NCBI GenBank assembly: GCA_964484465.1 | Contig: CAZAFL010000015.1 | Coordinates: 1 to 64,000, forward strand | Direction: 5' to 3' | Length of the DNA stretch: 64,000 nt | Source of the DNA: CAZAFL01 sp964484465 | Lineage (GTDB): Bacteria > Bacteroidota > Ignavibacteria > UBA10030 > SZUA-254 | The notes under the pieces: generated by a model | Seen by the model: only the letters and a program-made list of their open reading frames with translations | The model's database searches: none | Told to the model about the DNA's origin: nothing | Translations under genes and position numbers: made by a program | Shown: positions 42,945-52,051 of the stretch, piece by piece | Layout of the letters: each line of letters starts with the position of its first letter | How positions within the stretch are numbered: the stretch's first letter is position 1

Positions 42945-43663
42945 TGACAAAATTGATCTGTATTATATTGATGTTGGCAGTTGGCTCTGTCATGGATATC
43001 CAATCGCAGGAAAAAATGAAAGGTATTACAGTTACAGGAGTTGGAGTCGTTTCCGCGTTGCCTAATCGTGCAGAATTGCATATTCAGGCGACATCTCTCA
43101 AAGAAAAAGCAAAGGATGCTCTTGAGGAAAACAATAAACTGGTCAGAAATATTATCGAAGTTTTTCACGCGGAAGGGATACCGGACACCGCAATGTCGAC
43201 TTCCGGATTTGGAGTCTCACCTCAAGATAGAGATAATGATCGAAAAGTACCCTGGAATCACTATTATAGTGTCACAATGTTGATAAATATAAAATTGAGC
43301 GATATTACGAAAGTAGGAATTTTCATTGACAAGGCAATTCTGGCAGGCGCCGCGACTATTAGCGATCCAGTATTCTTGTTTTCAAATGAAGACAGCCTCC
43401 GCGCAGTGGCATATGATCTTGCTGTCAAGGATGCAAACTCAAAGGCTCAAAAACTTGCTGAATCTTTTGGGGTCACGCTTGGAAAGCCGATGCAGATTAC
43501 AGTTGATATGTATGATGTGCAACCAAGAAAATACTATTACCAGCCGTCATTCCCATCCTATATGTCCACCACAAATTCCATACGCACGTATATCTTGCCC
43601 TACTACGTTAACAAACAAGTAAAGGTAGATGTAACGTACGAAATCTTAGGTTCAAACAAGTAA
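42941..43663 (+). CDS. SIMPL-domain (DUF541) exported protein
   Basis: A 240-residue protein with a signal peptide (MMTKLICIILMLAVGSVMDI) and one SIMPL domain: KGITVTGVGVVSALPNRAEL, DALEENNKLVRNIIEVF, TSGFGVSP, and the repeat-like KDANSKAQKLAESFGVTLGK near the C-terminus. Members form large ring or cage assemblies in the periplasm; function is not settled. The start is the ATG at 42941 that overlaps the DUF2905 stop; the frame is open upstream but inside that gene. Confidence 0.88.
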   Translation: MMTKLICIILMLAVGSVMDIQSQEKMKGITVTGVGVVSALPNRAELHIQATSLKEKAKDALEENNKLVRNIIEVFHAEGIPDTAMSTSGFGVSPQDRDNDRKVPWNHYYSVTMLINIKLSDITKVGIFIDKAILAGAATISDPVFLFSNEDSLRAVAYDLAVKDANSKAQKLAESFGVTLGKPMQITVDMYDVQPRKYYYQPSFPSYMSTTNSIRTYILPYYVNKQVKVDVTYEILGSNK

Positions 43664-43666
43664 TAA

Positions 43667-46600
43667 ATGTTCAAAGAGCTCACAGATAAAGTAAACTATT
43701 CCCAGCTTGAACTCGAAATCCTGAAGTTCTGGAAAGAGCAAAAGATTTTCGAGAAGAGCGTTTCCTCGCGCGAGGGAAAGCCAGGCTTTACGTTCTATGA
43801 AGGTCCGCCGACAGCAAACGGGCGCCCCGGTATTCACCACGTTATGAGCCGTGCCCTCAAAGATCTGGTGTGCCGTTATAAAACGATGCGGGGGTATCAG
43901 GTGCACCGTAAAGCGGGATGGGATACGCATGGTTTACCTGTCGAAATTGAAGTCGAGAAAGCTCTCGGTTTCAAACACAAAGATGATATTGTGAAATACG
44001 GCATCGCGAAGTTCAATGAAGAATGTAAAAAGTCGGTCTGGAAATATAAATCCGATTGGGAAAACCTCACCGAACGGATGGGTTACTGGGTTGACATGAA
44101 TCATCCGTACATCACCTTCGAGAATAATTACATCGAATCGGTCTGGTGGGCATTACAACAGTATTTCGATAAAGGGTTTATCTATAAAGGATACAAGATT
44201 CAGCCTTATTGCCCGCGATGTGAAACCCCTCTTTCTTCACATGAAGTTTCGCTTGGGTATGAAGATGTTAAGGACCCGAGTGTGTATGTGAAGATGAAAA
44301 TCAAAGGTGAAGAGAATACATACTTCCTGGTTTGGACAACGACCCCATGGACGCTCATCTCCAATGTTGCGCTCGCAGTGCATCCCGATGTTGACTATGT
44401 GAAAGTTGAACAAAAGGGAGAAAAACTAATTCTGGCAGAATCCCGGGTTCATGTCCTTGACGGTGAGTATTCTGTTACCGAAAAATATAAGGGCTCCAAG
44501 CTTGTTGGAAAAGAATATGAACGGTTGTTCAATTACCATCAGGCAATAGAAAAGGGCTGGCATGTGGTTGAGGCTGATTTCGTCACGACCGAAGATGGCT
44601 CCGGTATCGTTCACATGGCTCCGGCCTACGGGGAAGACGATTATCAAACTGCAAGAAAATATAATCTTCCGACAATTCACCCTGTGAATAAAAGCGGTGA
44701 GTTCGGTCCGGAAGTAACAGACTTTGCCGGAATGTTCGTGAAAGATGCCGATCCTGAAATCATCAAAAATCTTAAAGAGCGTCACCTTCTCTATAAAAAA
44801 GAAACTATCACGCACAGTTATCCTCACTGCTGGCGCTGTAAAACACCTCTGCTGTATTATGCGCGTGAGTCGTGGTATATCGCAACGACAAAATATGCAC
44901 ACCGGATGGTGGAGTTAAACAAGACCATCAACTGGTATCCTCCGGAAGTCGGTGAGGGGAGGTTCGGCAACTGGCTCGAGGAGAATAAGGACTGGTCCCT
45001 TTCACGCGACCGCTTTTGGGGAACGCCGCTGCCAATCTGGGTCTGCGAGAAATGTGGCAAACAAAAGTGTGTGGGAAGTGTTGCAGAACTGAAGGAAGGA
45101 AAAGGATTACAGGAACCGATTGATTTACACAAGCCATTCGTCGATGCCGTAACATTTGCGTGTACCTGCGGTGGATCGATGAAACGCACTCCCGAACTTA
45201 TCGATGTCTGGTTCGATTCAGGCGCGATGCAGTTTGCGCAGTGGCATTATCCTTTCGAACACAAGGACATCTTTACATCAAGACACCCTGCAGACTATAT
45301 CTGTGAGGGAATCGACCAAACACGCGGATGGTTTTATTCTCTCCATTCAATAAGCACATTCTTGTTTGACAGACCGGCATTTAAGAATCTCATCGTCAAT
45401 GAGCTCATTCTCGATAAAGAGGGACAGAAGATGTCGAAGTCGAGAGGGAACACTGTCGACCCGTTCAAAATTATCGAGAAGTACGGTGCCGACACAACCC
45501 GATGGTATCTTGTCGCAACAAGTCCGCCATGGCGCCCGACATTGTTTGATGAAGAAGGTCTTGGTGAAGTTCAGAGGAAATTTCTCGGCACGTTATTGAA
45601 CACGTACGCGTTTTTCACGCTCTATGCAAACATCGATGGGTTTACATATTCAGGAACAATCGTCCCCTTGCATGAGCGTCCGGAAATTGACCGCTGGGTC
45701 ATTTCTGTCCTGCATTCACTCGTGTGCAAATATGAAAAAGCGATGGAGGAATATGATGTCACCAAAGCGGCACGTGCTGTGAGCGACTTCACGATAGATC
45801 AATTATCTAATTGGTATGTTAGAAGGAACAGACGGCGGTTTTGGTCAAAAACGCAGCTTATTGAAAAGAATGACCAGAGCAACGACAAGGCATCAGCATA
45901 CCAGACCTTATGTGAGTGTCTGACGACAATTGCAAAACTCATGGCTCCCTTTGCGCCGTTTTTGGCGGAAGAACTTTTTCGTAACCTCAATACAGTGACA
46001 AAAAAGGATACCGTGGATTCTGTTCATCTTGCCATGATTCCTGAAGTCGATGAGCGGGCTATTGACACAGACCTCGAGGAGCGGATGGAGAAAGCGCAGC
46101 GTATTGTTTCCCTTGTCCGCGCAATTCGAAATAAATCCAACATCAAAGTGCGCCAGCCGTTGAAACGCGTTATTGTTCCGATTGCGAATGAACGTGACCG
46201 CAAGGCAGTTTCGCTGGTGGAGCAAATTATCCTCGACGAGATTAACGTGAAAAAGATTGAATATGTCGATGATGATGCGGAAATCGTTCGCAAGACTGCG
46301 AAGCCGAATTTCAAAACACTCGGTCCGAAGTTCGGAAAGTCGGTCCAGGCAATCGCGGGAGCGATCAGAAATTTTGGTCCGAAAGAGATTAAAGAAGTAG
46401 AGACAGCGGGCAAGCTGAACGTGCCCCTCAACGGAAGCGAGGCAACGGTCACAAAAGAGGATGTGGAAATCCTCCATGAAGATATCAAAGGATGGATTGT
46501 GGAAACTGACAACGAATTGACGGTAGCGCTCGACACGGAGTTAACACCGGAGCTTGTCAACGAAGGGTTTGCGCGTGAGTTTGTCAACCGCGTGCAGAAC

Positions 46601-46831
46601 ATGCGGAAGGACGCCGGTTTTGACGTCACAGACCGGATTAAGATCTCGTTCAAGAGTTCCGATAGACTTGTATCAGCATTACAGCTGCAGCATCAATATG
46701 TTAAGAATGAAACGCTCGCCGTTGACCTCGATGCCGCAGGAAACCGGGGGGAATATTCAGCGAGTGTGGATATCAATGGTGAGACTTGCGAGATTTCCGT
46801 CGAGCGAGTTTCAGCTTCAGGGAAAAATTAA
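43667..46831 (+). CDS. ileS: Isoleucyl-tRNA synthetase, IleRS2-like with swapped GXHH motif
   Basis: Charges tRNA-Ile. The 1054-residue protein has all class I parts: the Rossmann domain with the first signature region, the CP1 editing domain with a cysteine pair in CPRCETPLSSHEVSLGY and TTPWTLISN, a CP core zinc-site-like CEKCGKQKC...CTCGG, and GQKMSKSRGN. The first signature is not HxGH: PPTANGRPGIHHV reads Gly55-Ile56-His57-His58, the exchanged GXHH form. Published work on IleRS2 links that exchange to extreme mupirocin resistance. There is no C-terminal cysteine cluster as in IleRS1; the protein ends in a long alpha/beta tail, again IleRS2-like. It starts three bases after the SIMPL stop. 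Confidence 0.96.
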   Translation: MFKELTDKVNYSQLELEILKFWKEQKIFEKSVSSREGKPGFTFYEGPPTANGRPGIHHVMSRALKDLVCRYKTMRGYQVHRKAGWDTHGLPVEIEVEKALGFKHKDDIVKYGIAKFNEECKKSVWKYKSDWENLTERMGYWVDMNHPYITFENNYIESVWWALQQYFDKGFIYKGYKIQPYCPRCETPLSSHEVSLGYEDVKDPSVYVKMKIKGEENTYFLVWTTTPWTLISNVALAVHPDVDYVKVEQKGEKLILAESRVHVLDGEYSVTEKYKGSKLVGKEYERLFNYHQAIEKGWHVVEADFVTTEDGSGIVHMAPAYGEDDYQTARKYNLPTIHPVNKSGEFGPEVTDFAGMFVKDADPEIIKNLKERHLLYKKETITHSYPHCWRCKTPLLYYARESWYIATTKYAHRMVELNKTINWYPPEVGEGRFGNWLEENKDWSLSRDRFWGTPLPIWVCEKCGKQKCVGSVAELKEGKGLQEPIDLHKPFVDAVTFACTCGGSMKRTPELIDVWFDSGAMQFAQWHYPFEHKDIFTSRHPADYICEGIDQTRGWFYSLHSISTFLFDRPAFKNLIVNELILDKEGQKMSKSRGNTVDPFKIIEKYGADTTRWYLVATSPPWRPTLFDEEGLGEVQRKFLGTLLNTYAFFTLYANIDGFTYSGTIVPLHERPEIDRWVISVLHSLVCKYEKAMEEYDVTKAARAVSDFTIDQLSNWYVRRNRRRFWSKTQLIEKNDQSNDKASAYQTLCECLTTIAKLMAPFAPFLAEELFRNLNTVTKKDTVDSVHLAMIPEVDERAIDTDLEERMEKAQRIVSLVRAIRNKSNIKVRQPLKRVIVPIANERDRKAVSLVEQIILDEINVKKIEYVDDDAEIVRKTAKPNFKTLGPKFGKSVQAIAGAIRNFGPKEIKEVETAGKLNVPLNGSEATVTKEDVEILHEDIKGWIVETDNELTVALDTELTPELVNEGFAREFVNRVQNMRKDAGFDVTDRIKISFKSSDRLVSALQLQHQYVKNETLAVDLDAAGNRGEYSASVDINGETCEISVERVSASGKN

Positions 46832-46885
46832 TAGAGGAACGGATTCACAAAGGTTTATTGTTCAATTCAAAAGGAGAAGGAAGGA

Positions 46886-47419
46886 ATGGCTAAATCAAAA
46901 AAAGTGTCGGCTACTGCAGCAAAAACGCTTGCACTTATGAAAGCAAAGGCGGCAATCCGGAAAAAGAAGACTTCCCGCCCAAAGCCTCCGGTATCGATGA
47001 GAGTGAAGATGGCAAAGCCCGAAGTTTCGAAAGCTCCAATTCGCAAAAATGGCTACGGGAGACAGGAGCTTGAATATTTTAAGAGTATTATTCTGGAAAA
47101 AAAGAAGGAAATTCTGGAAGAGCTTGAAACCCTTCGCGACAGTATGATGGATAACCAGACAGGAGAATACGCGAGCGAAAATTCCACATACTCAACGCAC
47201 ATGGAGCAGGGTACTGACGCGATGGAACGGGAGAAAACGTTTCTGTTCGCTTCCCGAGAAGGCAAATTCCTGAATCACCTCGAGGATGCTCTGGTACGCA
47301 TTGAGAAAGGGACATATGGGCGCTGTTCGGAATGTGGTAAGCTGATTGAAAAAGAACGACTCGAAGCCGTACCTCATGCTCAACAGTGTCTGCAGTGCAA
47401 ACTGCGCCGCGGAAAATAA
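46886..47419 (+). CDS. DksA/TraR-type zinc-finger protein with basic N-terminal tail
   Basis: 177 residues. The first 55 are strongly basic and disordered (KKVSATAAKTLALMKAKAAI, RKKKTSRPKPP). A coiled-coil pair follows (about 62-130), then the C4 zinc finger CSECGK...CLQCK with the conserved GTYGRCSECG and IEKERLEAVPHAQ. The TraR/YocK-type family binds RNA polymerase through the secondary channel. The coil tip motif is not obviously the DxxDxA of E. coli DksA, so activity with ppGpp is unproven. AAGGAGAAGGAAGG precedes the ATG. ileS-dksA-lspA is a common gene order. Confidence 0.92.
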   Translation: MAKSKKVSATAAKTLALMKAKAAIRKKKTSRPKPPVSMRVKMAKPEVSKAPIRKNGYGRQELEYFKSIILEKKKEILEELETLRDSMMDNQTGEYASENSTYSTHMEQGTDAMEREKTFLFASREGKFLNHLEDALVRIEKGTYGRCSECGKLIEKERLEAVPHAQQCLQCKLRRGK

Positions 47420-47441
47420 GCGCACCTTACTGAAAAAACCC

Positions 47442-48110
47442 GTGCGTATCTTAAATCTTAGTCTGTTTGTTGTCCTCGCTGACCAGGTGACAAAGTTCAT
47501 GGTCAAAGGAATCAGCATTCCCGTCCTGGGCATTTCTCTGTCCGGGTTACAGTTGGGAAGCAGCCGTCCGATCATCGGAAATTTTCTCCGGATCACGTAT
47601 ATTGAAAACCCGGGGATGGCGTTCGGTATCGATATCGGCGGAAAGCTGTTCTTTTCTATCTTTTCCATATTTGCAAGTGCCGGCATCCTGTTGTATCTCT
47701 ACAAGGCGCGACATGAAAACCTTGCCTTTCGAATCTCTCTTGCGATGATTCTCGGCGGCGCCATTGGAAATCTCATCGACCGCGTATGTTATGGAGTGTT
47801 GTTTGATGAAGCTCCCCTGTTCTATGGCAAAGTTGTCGATTTTCTCGATGTCGATTTTTTCAATCTCAATATTTTCGGGTATCATCTCACGCGCTGGCCC
47901 GTGTTTAACATTGCGGATGCTTCTGTGACCTGCGGTGTCTTGCTGATGCTGTTTGTCCACAGAAGGTCGAAAAAGGAAGAAACATTACTGTCGGAATCGG
48001 CCAGCCTGAATGATCCATCTCAAAATGCAGGTACAACTATGATTCCTGCATCGATTGTCCCTCAAGATCAGACATCCTCAAATCCTGATACACAACATCC
48101 CAAACCGTAA
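47442..48110 (+). CDS. lspA: Signal peptidase II (prolipoprotein signal peptidase)
   Basis: Aspartyl membrane protease that removes the signal peptide from lipidated prolipoproteins. About 222 residues, four helices, with the family blocks VLADQVTKF, ITYIENPGMAFG, LGGAIGNLIDRV (first catalytic Asp) and VFNIADASVTCG (second). A longer loop between helices 3 and 4 (YGVLFDEAPLFYGKVVDFLD) and a 45-residue Ser/Thr/Gln-rich tail are extra. No ATG is available: I place the start at the GTG at 47442, after the upstream stop; a TTG at 47346 would overlap the dksA-like gene by 74 bases. Confidence 0.92.
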   Translation: MRILNLSLFVVLADQVTKFMVKGISIPVLGISLSGLQLGSSRPIIGNFLRITYIENPGMAFGIDIGGKLFFSIFSIFASAGILLYLYKARHENLAFRISLAMILGGAIGNLIDRVCYGVLFDEAPLFYGKVVDFLDVDFFNLNIFGYHLTRWPVFNIADASVTCGVLLMLFVHRRSKKEETLLSESASLNDPSQNAGTTMIPASIVPQDQTSSNPDTQHPKP

Positions 48111-48140
48111 GGACAATAGGTCTGCAAGTGGTAATGCCTG

Positions 48141-49112
48141 ATGACGTCGTCGTTTGACATCGTTGTCCCGCCGGGAAAAGTCCGTGAACGGCTCGATCTG
48201 TTTCTTACCCGTCATGTCCAGAATGCTACCAGGTCGAAGGTCCAGCAGGCAATCGAGAACGGGCTTGTTCTCGTTGACGGGAACTCCGTAAAATCAAGTT
48301 ACAAGATTTCGCCTGGCGAGGTTATCCATATAACAATGCCGAAACCTCCCGCGCCAGACGTTGCCGCGGAGAATATTCCCTTAAACATTTTGTATGAAGA
48401 CCAGTATCTTCTCGTCGTGAATAAACCGGCTGGAATGGTTACTCACCCCGCATATTCAAATTATTCAGGCACGCTTGTGAATGCACTGTTGTACCATTGT
48501 AACAATCTTTCAACTGTTAACGACACAACGCGCCCCGGGATTGTGCACCGACTCGATAAAGACACCTCCGGATTAATGGTCATTGCGAAGGACGATGTCA
48601 CTCATGCACACCTCGCGAAACAATTTTCACAGCGGACGATTCGCCGGGAATACTGGGCAATTGTATGGGGAAGGTTTGAGGGGAAGAATAAAAAATCCGG
48701 CGTTATCGAGGCGGCGCTGGGGCGGAGTAAATCCGATCGCAAAAAAATTGCTGTGAGCGATACAGGCAAGGCTGCGGTTACTGAGTACAACGTGCTCGAA
48801 GAATTCGACTACCTCTCTCTCGTGCGGTTGAAACTCCGTACCGGACGCACACATCAGATCAGAGTTCACCTTCACCACATAGGACATCCTGTCTTTGGTG
48901 ACCCTACCTACGGCGGCCGGCGTATCGCATGGGGGAGTTCAGAGAAAAAGAAAAAAGAAGAAATTCATAATTTACTCAAAGTGATGAACCGCCAGGCTCT
49001 TCATGCAAAGACCATCGGGTTTATCCATCCGTCGACAAAACAACTTCTGGAATTTGATTCGGAGTTGCCCGCAGATATGAAGCTCATCCTGCAGCTGCTC
49101 AAAAAACAATGA
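48141..49112 (+). CDS. RluD-family 23S rRNA pseudouridine synthase
   Basis: 323 residues: an N-terminal S4 RNA-binding domain (about 10-75, RERLDLFLTRHVQNATRSKV) and the RluA-type catalytic domain with LVVNKPAGMVTHPA, the catalytic aspartate in RPGIVHRLDKDTSGLMVIAK and RLKLRTGRTHQIRVHLHHIG. Probably makes the conserved pseudouridines of helix 69, but RluC/RluD specificity cannot be told from sequence. Last gene of the run; the next promoter is at 49246. Confidence 0.94.
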   Translation: MTSSFDIVVPPGKVRERLDLFLTRHVQNATRSKVQQAIENGLVLVDGNSVKSSYKISPGEVIHITMPKPPAPDVAAENIPLNILYEDQYLLVVNKPAGMVTHPAYSNYSGTLVNALLYHCNNLSTVNDTTRPGIVHRLDKDTSGLMVIAKDDVTHAHLAKQFSQRTIRREYWAIVWGRFEGKNKKSGVIEAALGRSKSDRKKIAVSDTGKAAVTEYNVLEEFDYLSLVRLKLRTGRTHQIRVHLHHIGHPVFGDPTYGGRRIAWGSSEKKKKEEIHNLLKVMNRQALHAKTIGFIHPSTKQLLEFDSELPADMKLILQLLKKQ

Positions 49113-49245
49113 GGCAGAAAATTTTCTCATTCCGGGAGGTTCCGTTACGAGCGTTTGGGTTTTCTCGTAGATTATTTGTGGAGCCATGCGACATAGCCGC
49201 ATGTTTCAATCATATCATGCTTTTTCAAACTGAACCACTGCCTTC

Positions 49246-49274
49246 TTGACAATGAATGATCTGCCGAGTATATT
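49246..49274 (+). promoter_or_regulatory. Promoter of the lone receiver gene
   Basis: TTGACA (49246-49251), 17-base spacer, TATATT (49269-49274). Predicted start near 49281. The rest of the gap 49113-49340 shows no RNA gene or repeat. Confidence 0.75.
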
Positions 49275-49340
49275 CGCAGTACCAATGCCGACGAACGGCT
49301 ATGATGAAGAGTTTTTTTCATGTGAACGGCGCAGTGTTGT

Positions 49341-49748
49341 ATGCAGATTGATGAAAATCCTCAGGGCGGTACCGAAACAATTTTACTGATCGAGGATGAA
49401 GAAGTGTTGAGGGAGCTTGTGGGAAACATTTTTCTCTCGAAAGGGTATAATGTTCTTCCTGCCGCGGACGGAGAGGAAGCAATGGATATTTATCGGCGAA
49501 CCGGGAGGGAGATTGCTGTTGTTTTTTCCGACATGGGGCTTCCGAAACTCAAAGGAGAAGAAGTATTCGAACAGCTTCACGTTATCGACCCGCAGGTAAA
49601 AGTCATTTTAACGAGCGGTTTTGTCGACCCGAATCTCAAGCAGGAGTTGTTGAAAGCGGGTGTCAAAGGGGTTATTCAAAAACCGTTCAATCCGATTGAA
49701 GTTCTGCAGTTAATTCGCGATGTCATCGATGGAAAAACTCCGATGTGA
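49341..49748 (+). CDS. Stand-alone receiver-domain protein
   Basis: 135 residues, a single CheY-like receiver with no output domain: acidic residues in LLIEDEEVLRELV, phospho-acceptor Asp64 in VVFSDMGLPKLKGEE, the switch threonine in ILTSGF and lysine in IQKPFNP. Its opening GGTETILLIEDEE is that of receivers found at the end of hybrid histidine kinases, so it may have come from one. It has its own strong promoter and no neighbouring kinase, so it is a working orphan rather than debris. Confidence 0.92.
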   Translation: MQIDENPQGGTETILLIEDEEVLRELVGNIFLSKGYNVLPAADGEEAMDIYRRTGREIAVVFSDMGLPKLKGEEVFEQLHVIDPQVKVILTSGFVDPNLKQELLKAGVKGVIQKPFNPIEVLQLIRDVIDGKTPM

Positions 49749-49789
49749 GGGACTGAACAGACGCGGATTGATTTTGTCTGAAAAGCACG

Positions 49790-52051
49790 TCATCGTTTGT
49801 ACACCCACCCATCCACGTACCTTGTTCGCGGTATAAAATATGTCAGCTCGCGCTCACCTACCATCGGGTACGCGAGAGTGTCAAATGTAACCTCGATTTT
49901 TTCTTCCACACTATCTTTCCCGACAACGTCAAATTTCAGCGGGACAGTGATCGGCGACTCCGGGAACGAATACCAATCGATAATATTGTTCGTTGTAAGG
50001 GTTCTGTATTTCCATGGGGTGGAGAAGTTCAACGGTTCTTTCTTACCGGACGAGTATGTTGCGGAAACCGTGTATGGTCTTATTGTTGTGCGGAGTGCAA
50101 GTTTGACTTCAAAATGCGTGGTATCTCCCGATGCTTTTCTGCTCTCCATCCTCTGAACAGTTAGCCAGGTTGTATCAGGCGGAGTGTGAGGCGTTATCCT
50201 GGCAGTGGTCGACCTGTCAGTGAAAATCGTATCGACCTGTGCGTGCTTAAGCCTGACACCGGATAGATATTCGCTGCTGACAAGATTGATGTCGATTGTA
50301 TGCTTCGATAGATCAACATTTTCAATCATTCGTACGTTGCGGTACCACAAGTGGTCATACGACGGGATTGTGACAAGGTACGCGCAGAGAACTGCAAAGA
50401 CTGCACATGATCCGATAATGACTGATCGTGATTTCAGGATCCGGACAACGGTGTACAACGGAGTAGAATCTTTCACCACCGCGGCAATTGCATATGAGAA
50501 TGGAAGAAGATAAATGCTGAATACGATAACATAAAGTCCGTTAACAATAACAGCCCCGCCGCCGGCTGGAGTTGCTTCAGTGAATGCCCGGAGGAGCAGA
50601 CCGACCCATTCAGAGAACACCAGGCGAATCATCCATATGGGGGAGAGTATGATAAAGACCAATTTCAAGAATGGATTTCGGATAAGAATTGCAAGGCTGA
50701 TAAGAAATAGCGCCACCGCAGGTTCAACCATCAGTTTTGTACTTATCAACCCTAAACAAATCAGGAATATGAGAAGCATAATAACCGAACGCTTATAATA
50801 AATGTATGGACATCGGGAGAGCGTGAGCTTCCCGGCGACCTTCACGACGATGGAGGTGCCGATAAGCATGGCAACGAATGCAAGCAGGTAATACCACTCG
50901 ATGTTCGCAAACCATGGAAATCGAATTCCCTTCAATACGGCGATGATATCAGAAGAGAGCCATCCGCATGCGACGATGACCATTGTAAGAGGAATCATTT
51001 TGATTCCCGACCAGCGGATGCGGTTGGTTGCGTCGGGAGGTTCACGGCGACTGCGCACGGAGAAGAATCCTGCGATTGCGAGTACAATGGCGATACCGAC
51101 AAAGACCCAGACTCCCCCAAAGGGAATGATGATGGGGGTTGAGCCGAGCAGGTAAAGCCAGTATCGTTCTGTTGTCCGATTCGGTGTGCCTGTGTCAAAT
51201 CGCTCGGTGAGTTTAAGAAGGAGATCACCGGACCGCTTTAATCCGTGTGGATCAAAATTCTCGAAATTGTCCCGCGGTGTGTGGATAGGCTTATTGATGT
51301 CTGTTGAAAAATCAATTGCAGGAATTCCCTTTTCGAGAAATGATTCATGGTCGGAGCCTGCGCCTTGCGACATCGCGTAGTTGATTGAAAACCAGTGTGT
51401 GGGATACCCCATGTGTTCGTAACCAAGATTGTGAAATTCCTCCATTGCGGCACGGACAAGCCATGCTGGCGCACTCTTTCCATGCACGTCAGGATCCAGC
51501 TCGATGATTCCTAACCCGTTTGCCATATCGACCTGCAGCATCAACGCGACACTGTCGAGTTGGTCAAAGTGATTCGCAAAATATTTAGAACCCTCAAGTC
51601 CCTGTTCTTCACCACCCCAGCAGCAAAAGACGATAGTCGACTGCATCTCTCTTTTTCCGAGAACCCGCGCCAACTCCATCACCGTAGCCGCACCCGAACC
51701 GTCGTCGTCGGCGCCCGGAACTTCGGGGCCCGCAGAATCGATATGTCCGCCAAGGAGGATGATCCGCTTTGTCGCGCCGCGCTTGATGCCGACGGCTATA
51801 CCGCTGGTTGTGTTGGCACGTGTCGAGTATTCCATCTTCATGATGAAGGTGGAATCACATCCGTATTCTTTGAACTTCTCCACCGCGAACTGCAGTGCGC
51901 GATGCTCGGCGGCAGAGCCCATCGGCCTTGGCCCTATTTCAACGCTCAATACTTTCACCAGGTGAGTTGCATTGTCGAGTGAAAATTCTGTTTGAGCGTT
52001 AAGGGACTGAAATGTCAACATCGTGATGATGTATGCGATAACGGTCCTCAT
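49790..52051 (-). CDS. M28-family peptidase with large membrane domain
   Basis: 753 residues. After a signal peptide (MRTVIAYIITMLTFQSLNAQ) an M28 zinc aminopeptidase-like domain spans about 25-285, with GGHIDSAGPEVPGADDDGSG (His and bridging Asp), CCWGGEEQGLEGSKYF (general base Glu and ligand), LMLQVDMA, and the last histidine in IHTPRDNFENFD. About nine transmembrane helices follow (300-580), then a roughly 170-residue beta-rich soluble tail. This layout recalls eukaryotic ER metallopeptidase 1 (Fxna). Substrate unknown. The start overlaps the upstream stop (ATGA), so it is translationally coupled to the hydrolase. Confidence 0.88.
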   Translation of the reverse strand: MRTVIAYIITMLTFQSLNAQTEFSLDNATHLVKVLSVEIGPRPMGSAAEHRALQFAVEKFKEYGCDSTFIMKMEYSTRANTTSGIAVGIKRGATKRIILLGGHIDSAGPEVPGADDDGSGAATVMELARVLGKREMQSTIVFCCWGGEEQGLEGSKYFANHFDQLDSVALMLQVDMANGLGIIELDPDVHGKSAPAWLVRAAMEEFHNLGYEHMGYPTHWFSINYAMSQGAGSDHESFLEKGIPAIDFSTDINKPIHTPRDNFENFDPHGLKRSGDLLLKLTERFDTGTPNRTTERYWLYLLGSTPIIIPFGGVWVFVGIAIVLAIAGFFSVRSRREPPDATNRIRWSGIKMIPLTMVIVACGWLSSDIIAVLKGIRFPWFANIEWYYLLAFVAMLIGTSIVVKVAGKLTLSRCPYIYYKRSVIMLLIFLICLGLISTKLMVEPAVALFLISLAILIRNPFLKLVFIILSPIWMIRLVFSEWVGLLLRAFTEATPAGGGAVIVNGLYVIVFSIYLLPFSYAIAAVVKDSTPLYTVVRILKSRSVIIGSCAVFAVLCAYLVTIPSYDHLWYRNVRMIENVDLSKHTIDINLVSSEYLSGVRLKHAQVDTIFTDRSTTARITPHTPPDTTWLTVQRMESRKASGDTTHFEVKLALRTTIRPYTVSATYSSGKKEPLNFSTPWKYRTLTTNNIIDWYSFPESPITVPLKFDVVGKDSVEEKIEVTFDTLAYPMVGERELTYFIPRTRYVDGWVYKR

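Noticed and set aside
44426..46653. Minus-strand reading frames of 110-209 codons inside ileS
   Set aside because: They lie opposite a gene with every expected IleRS motif and show no domain, promoter or ribosome-binding site.
49113..49340. tRNA or small RNA gene in the gap after rluD
   Set aside because: No cloverleaf, T-loop or terminator hairpin; only a promoter for the receiver gene could be supported.
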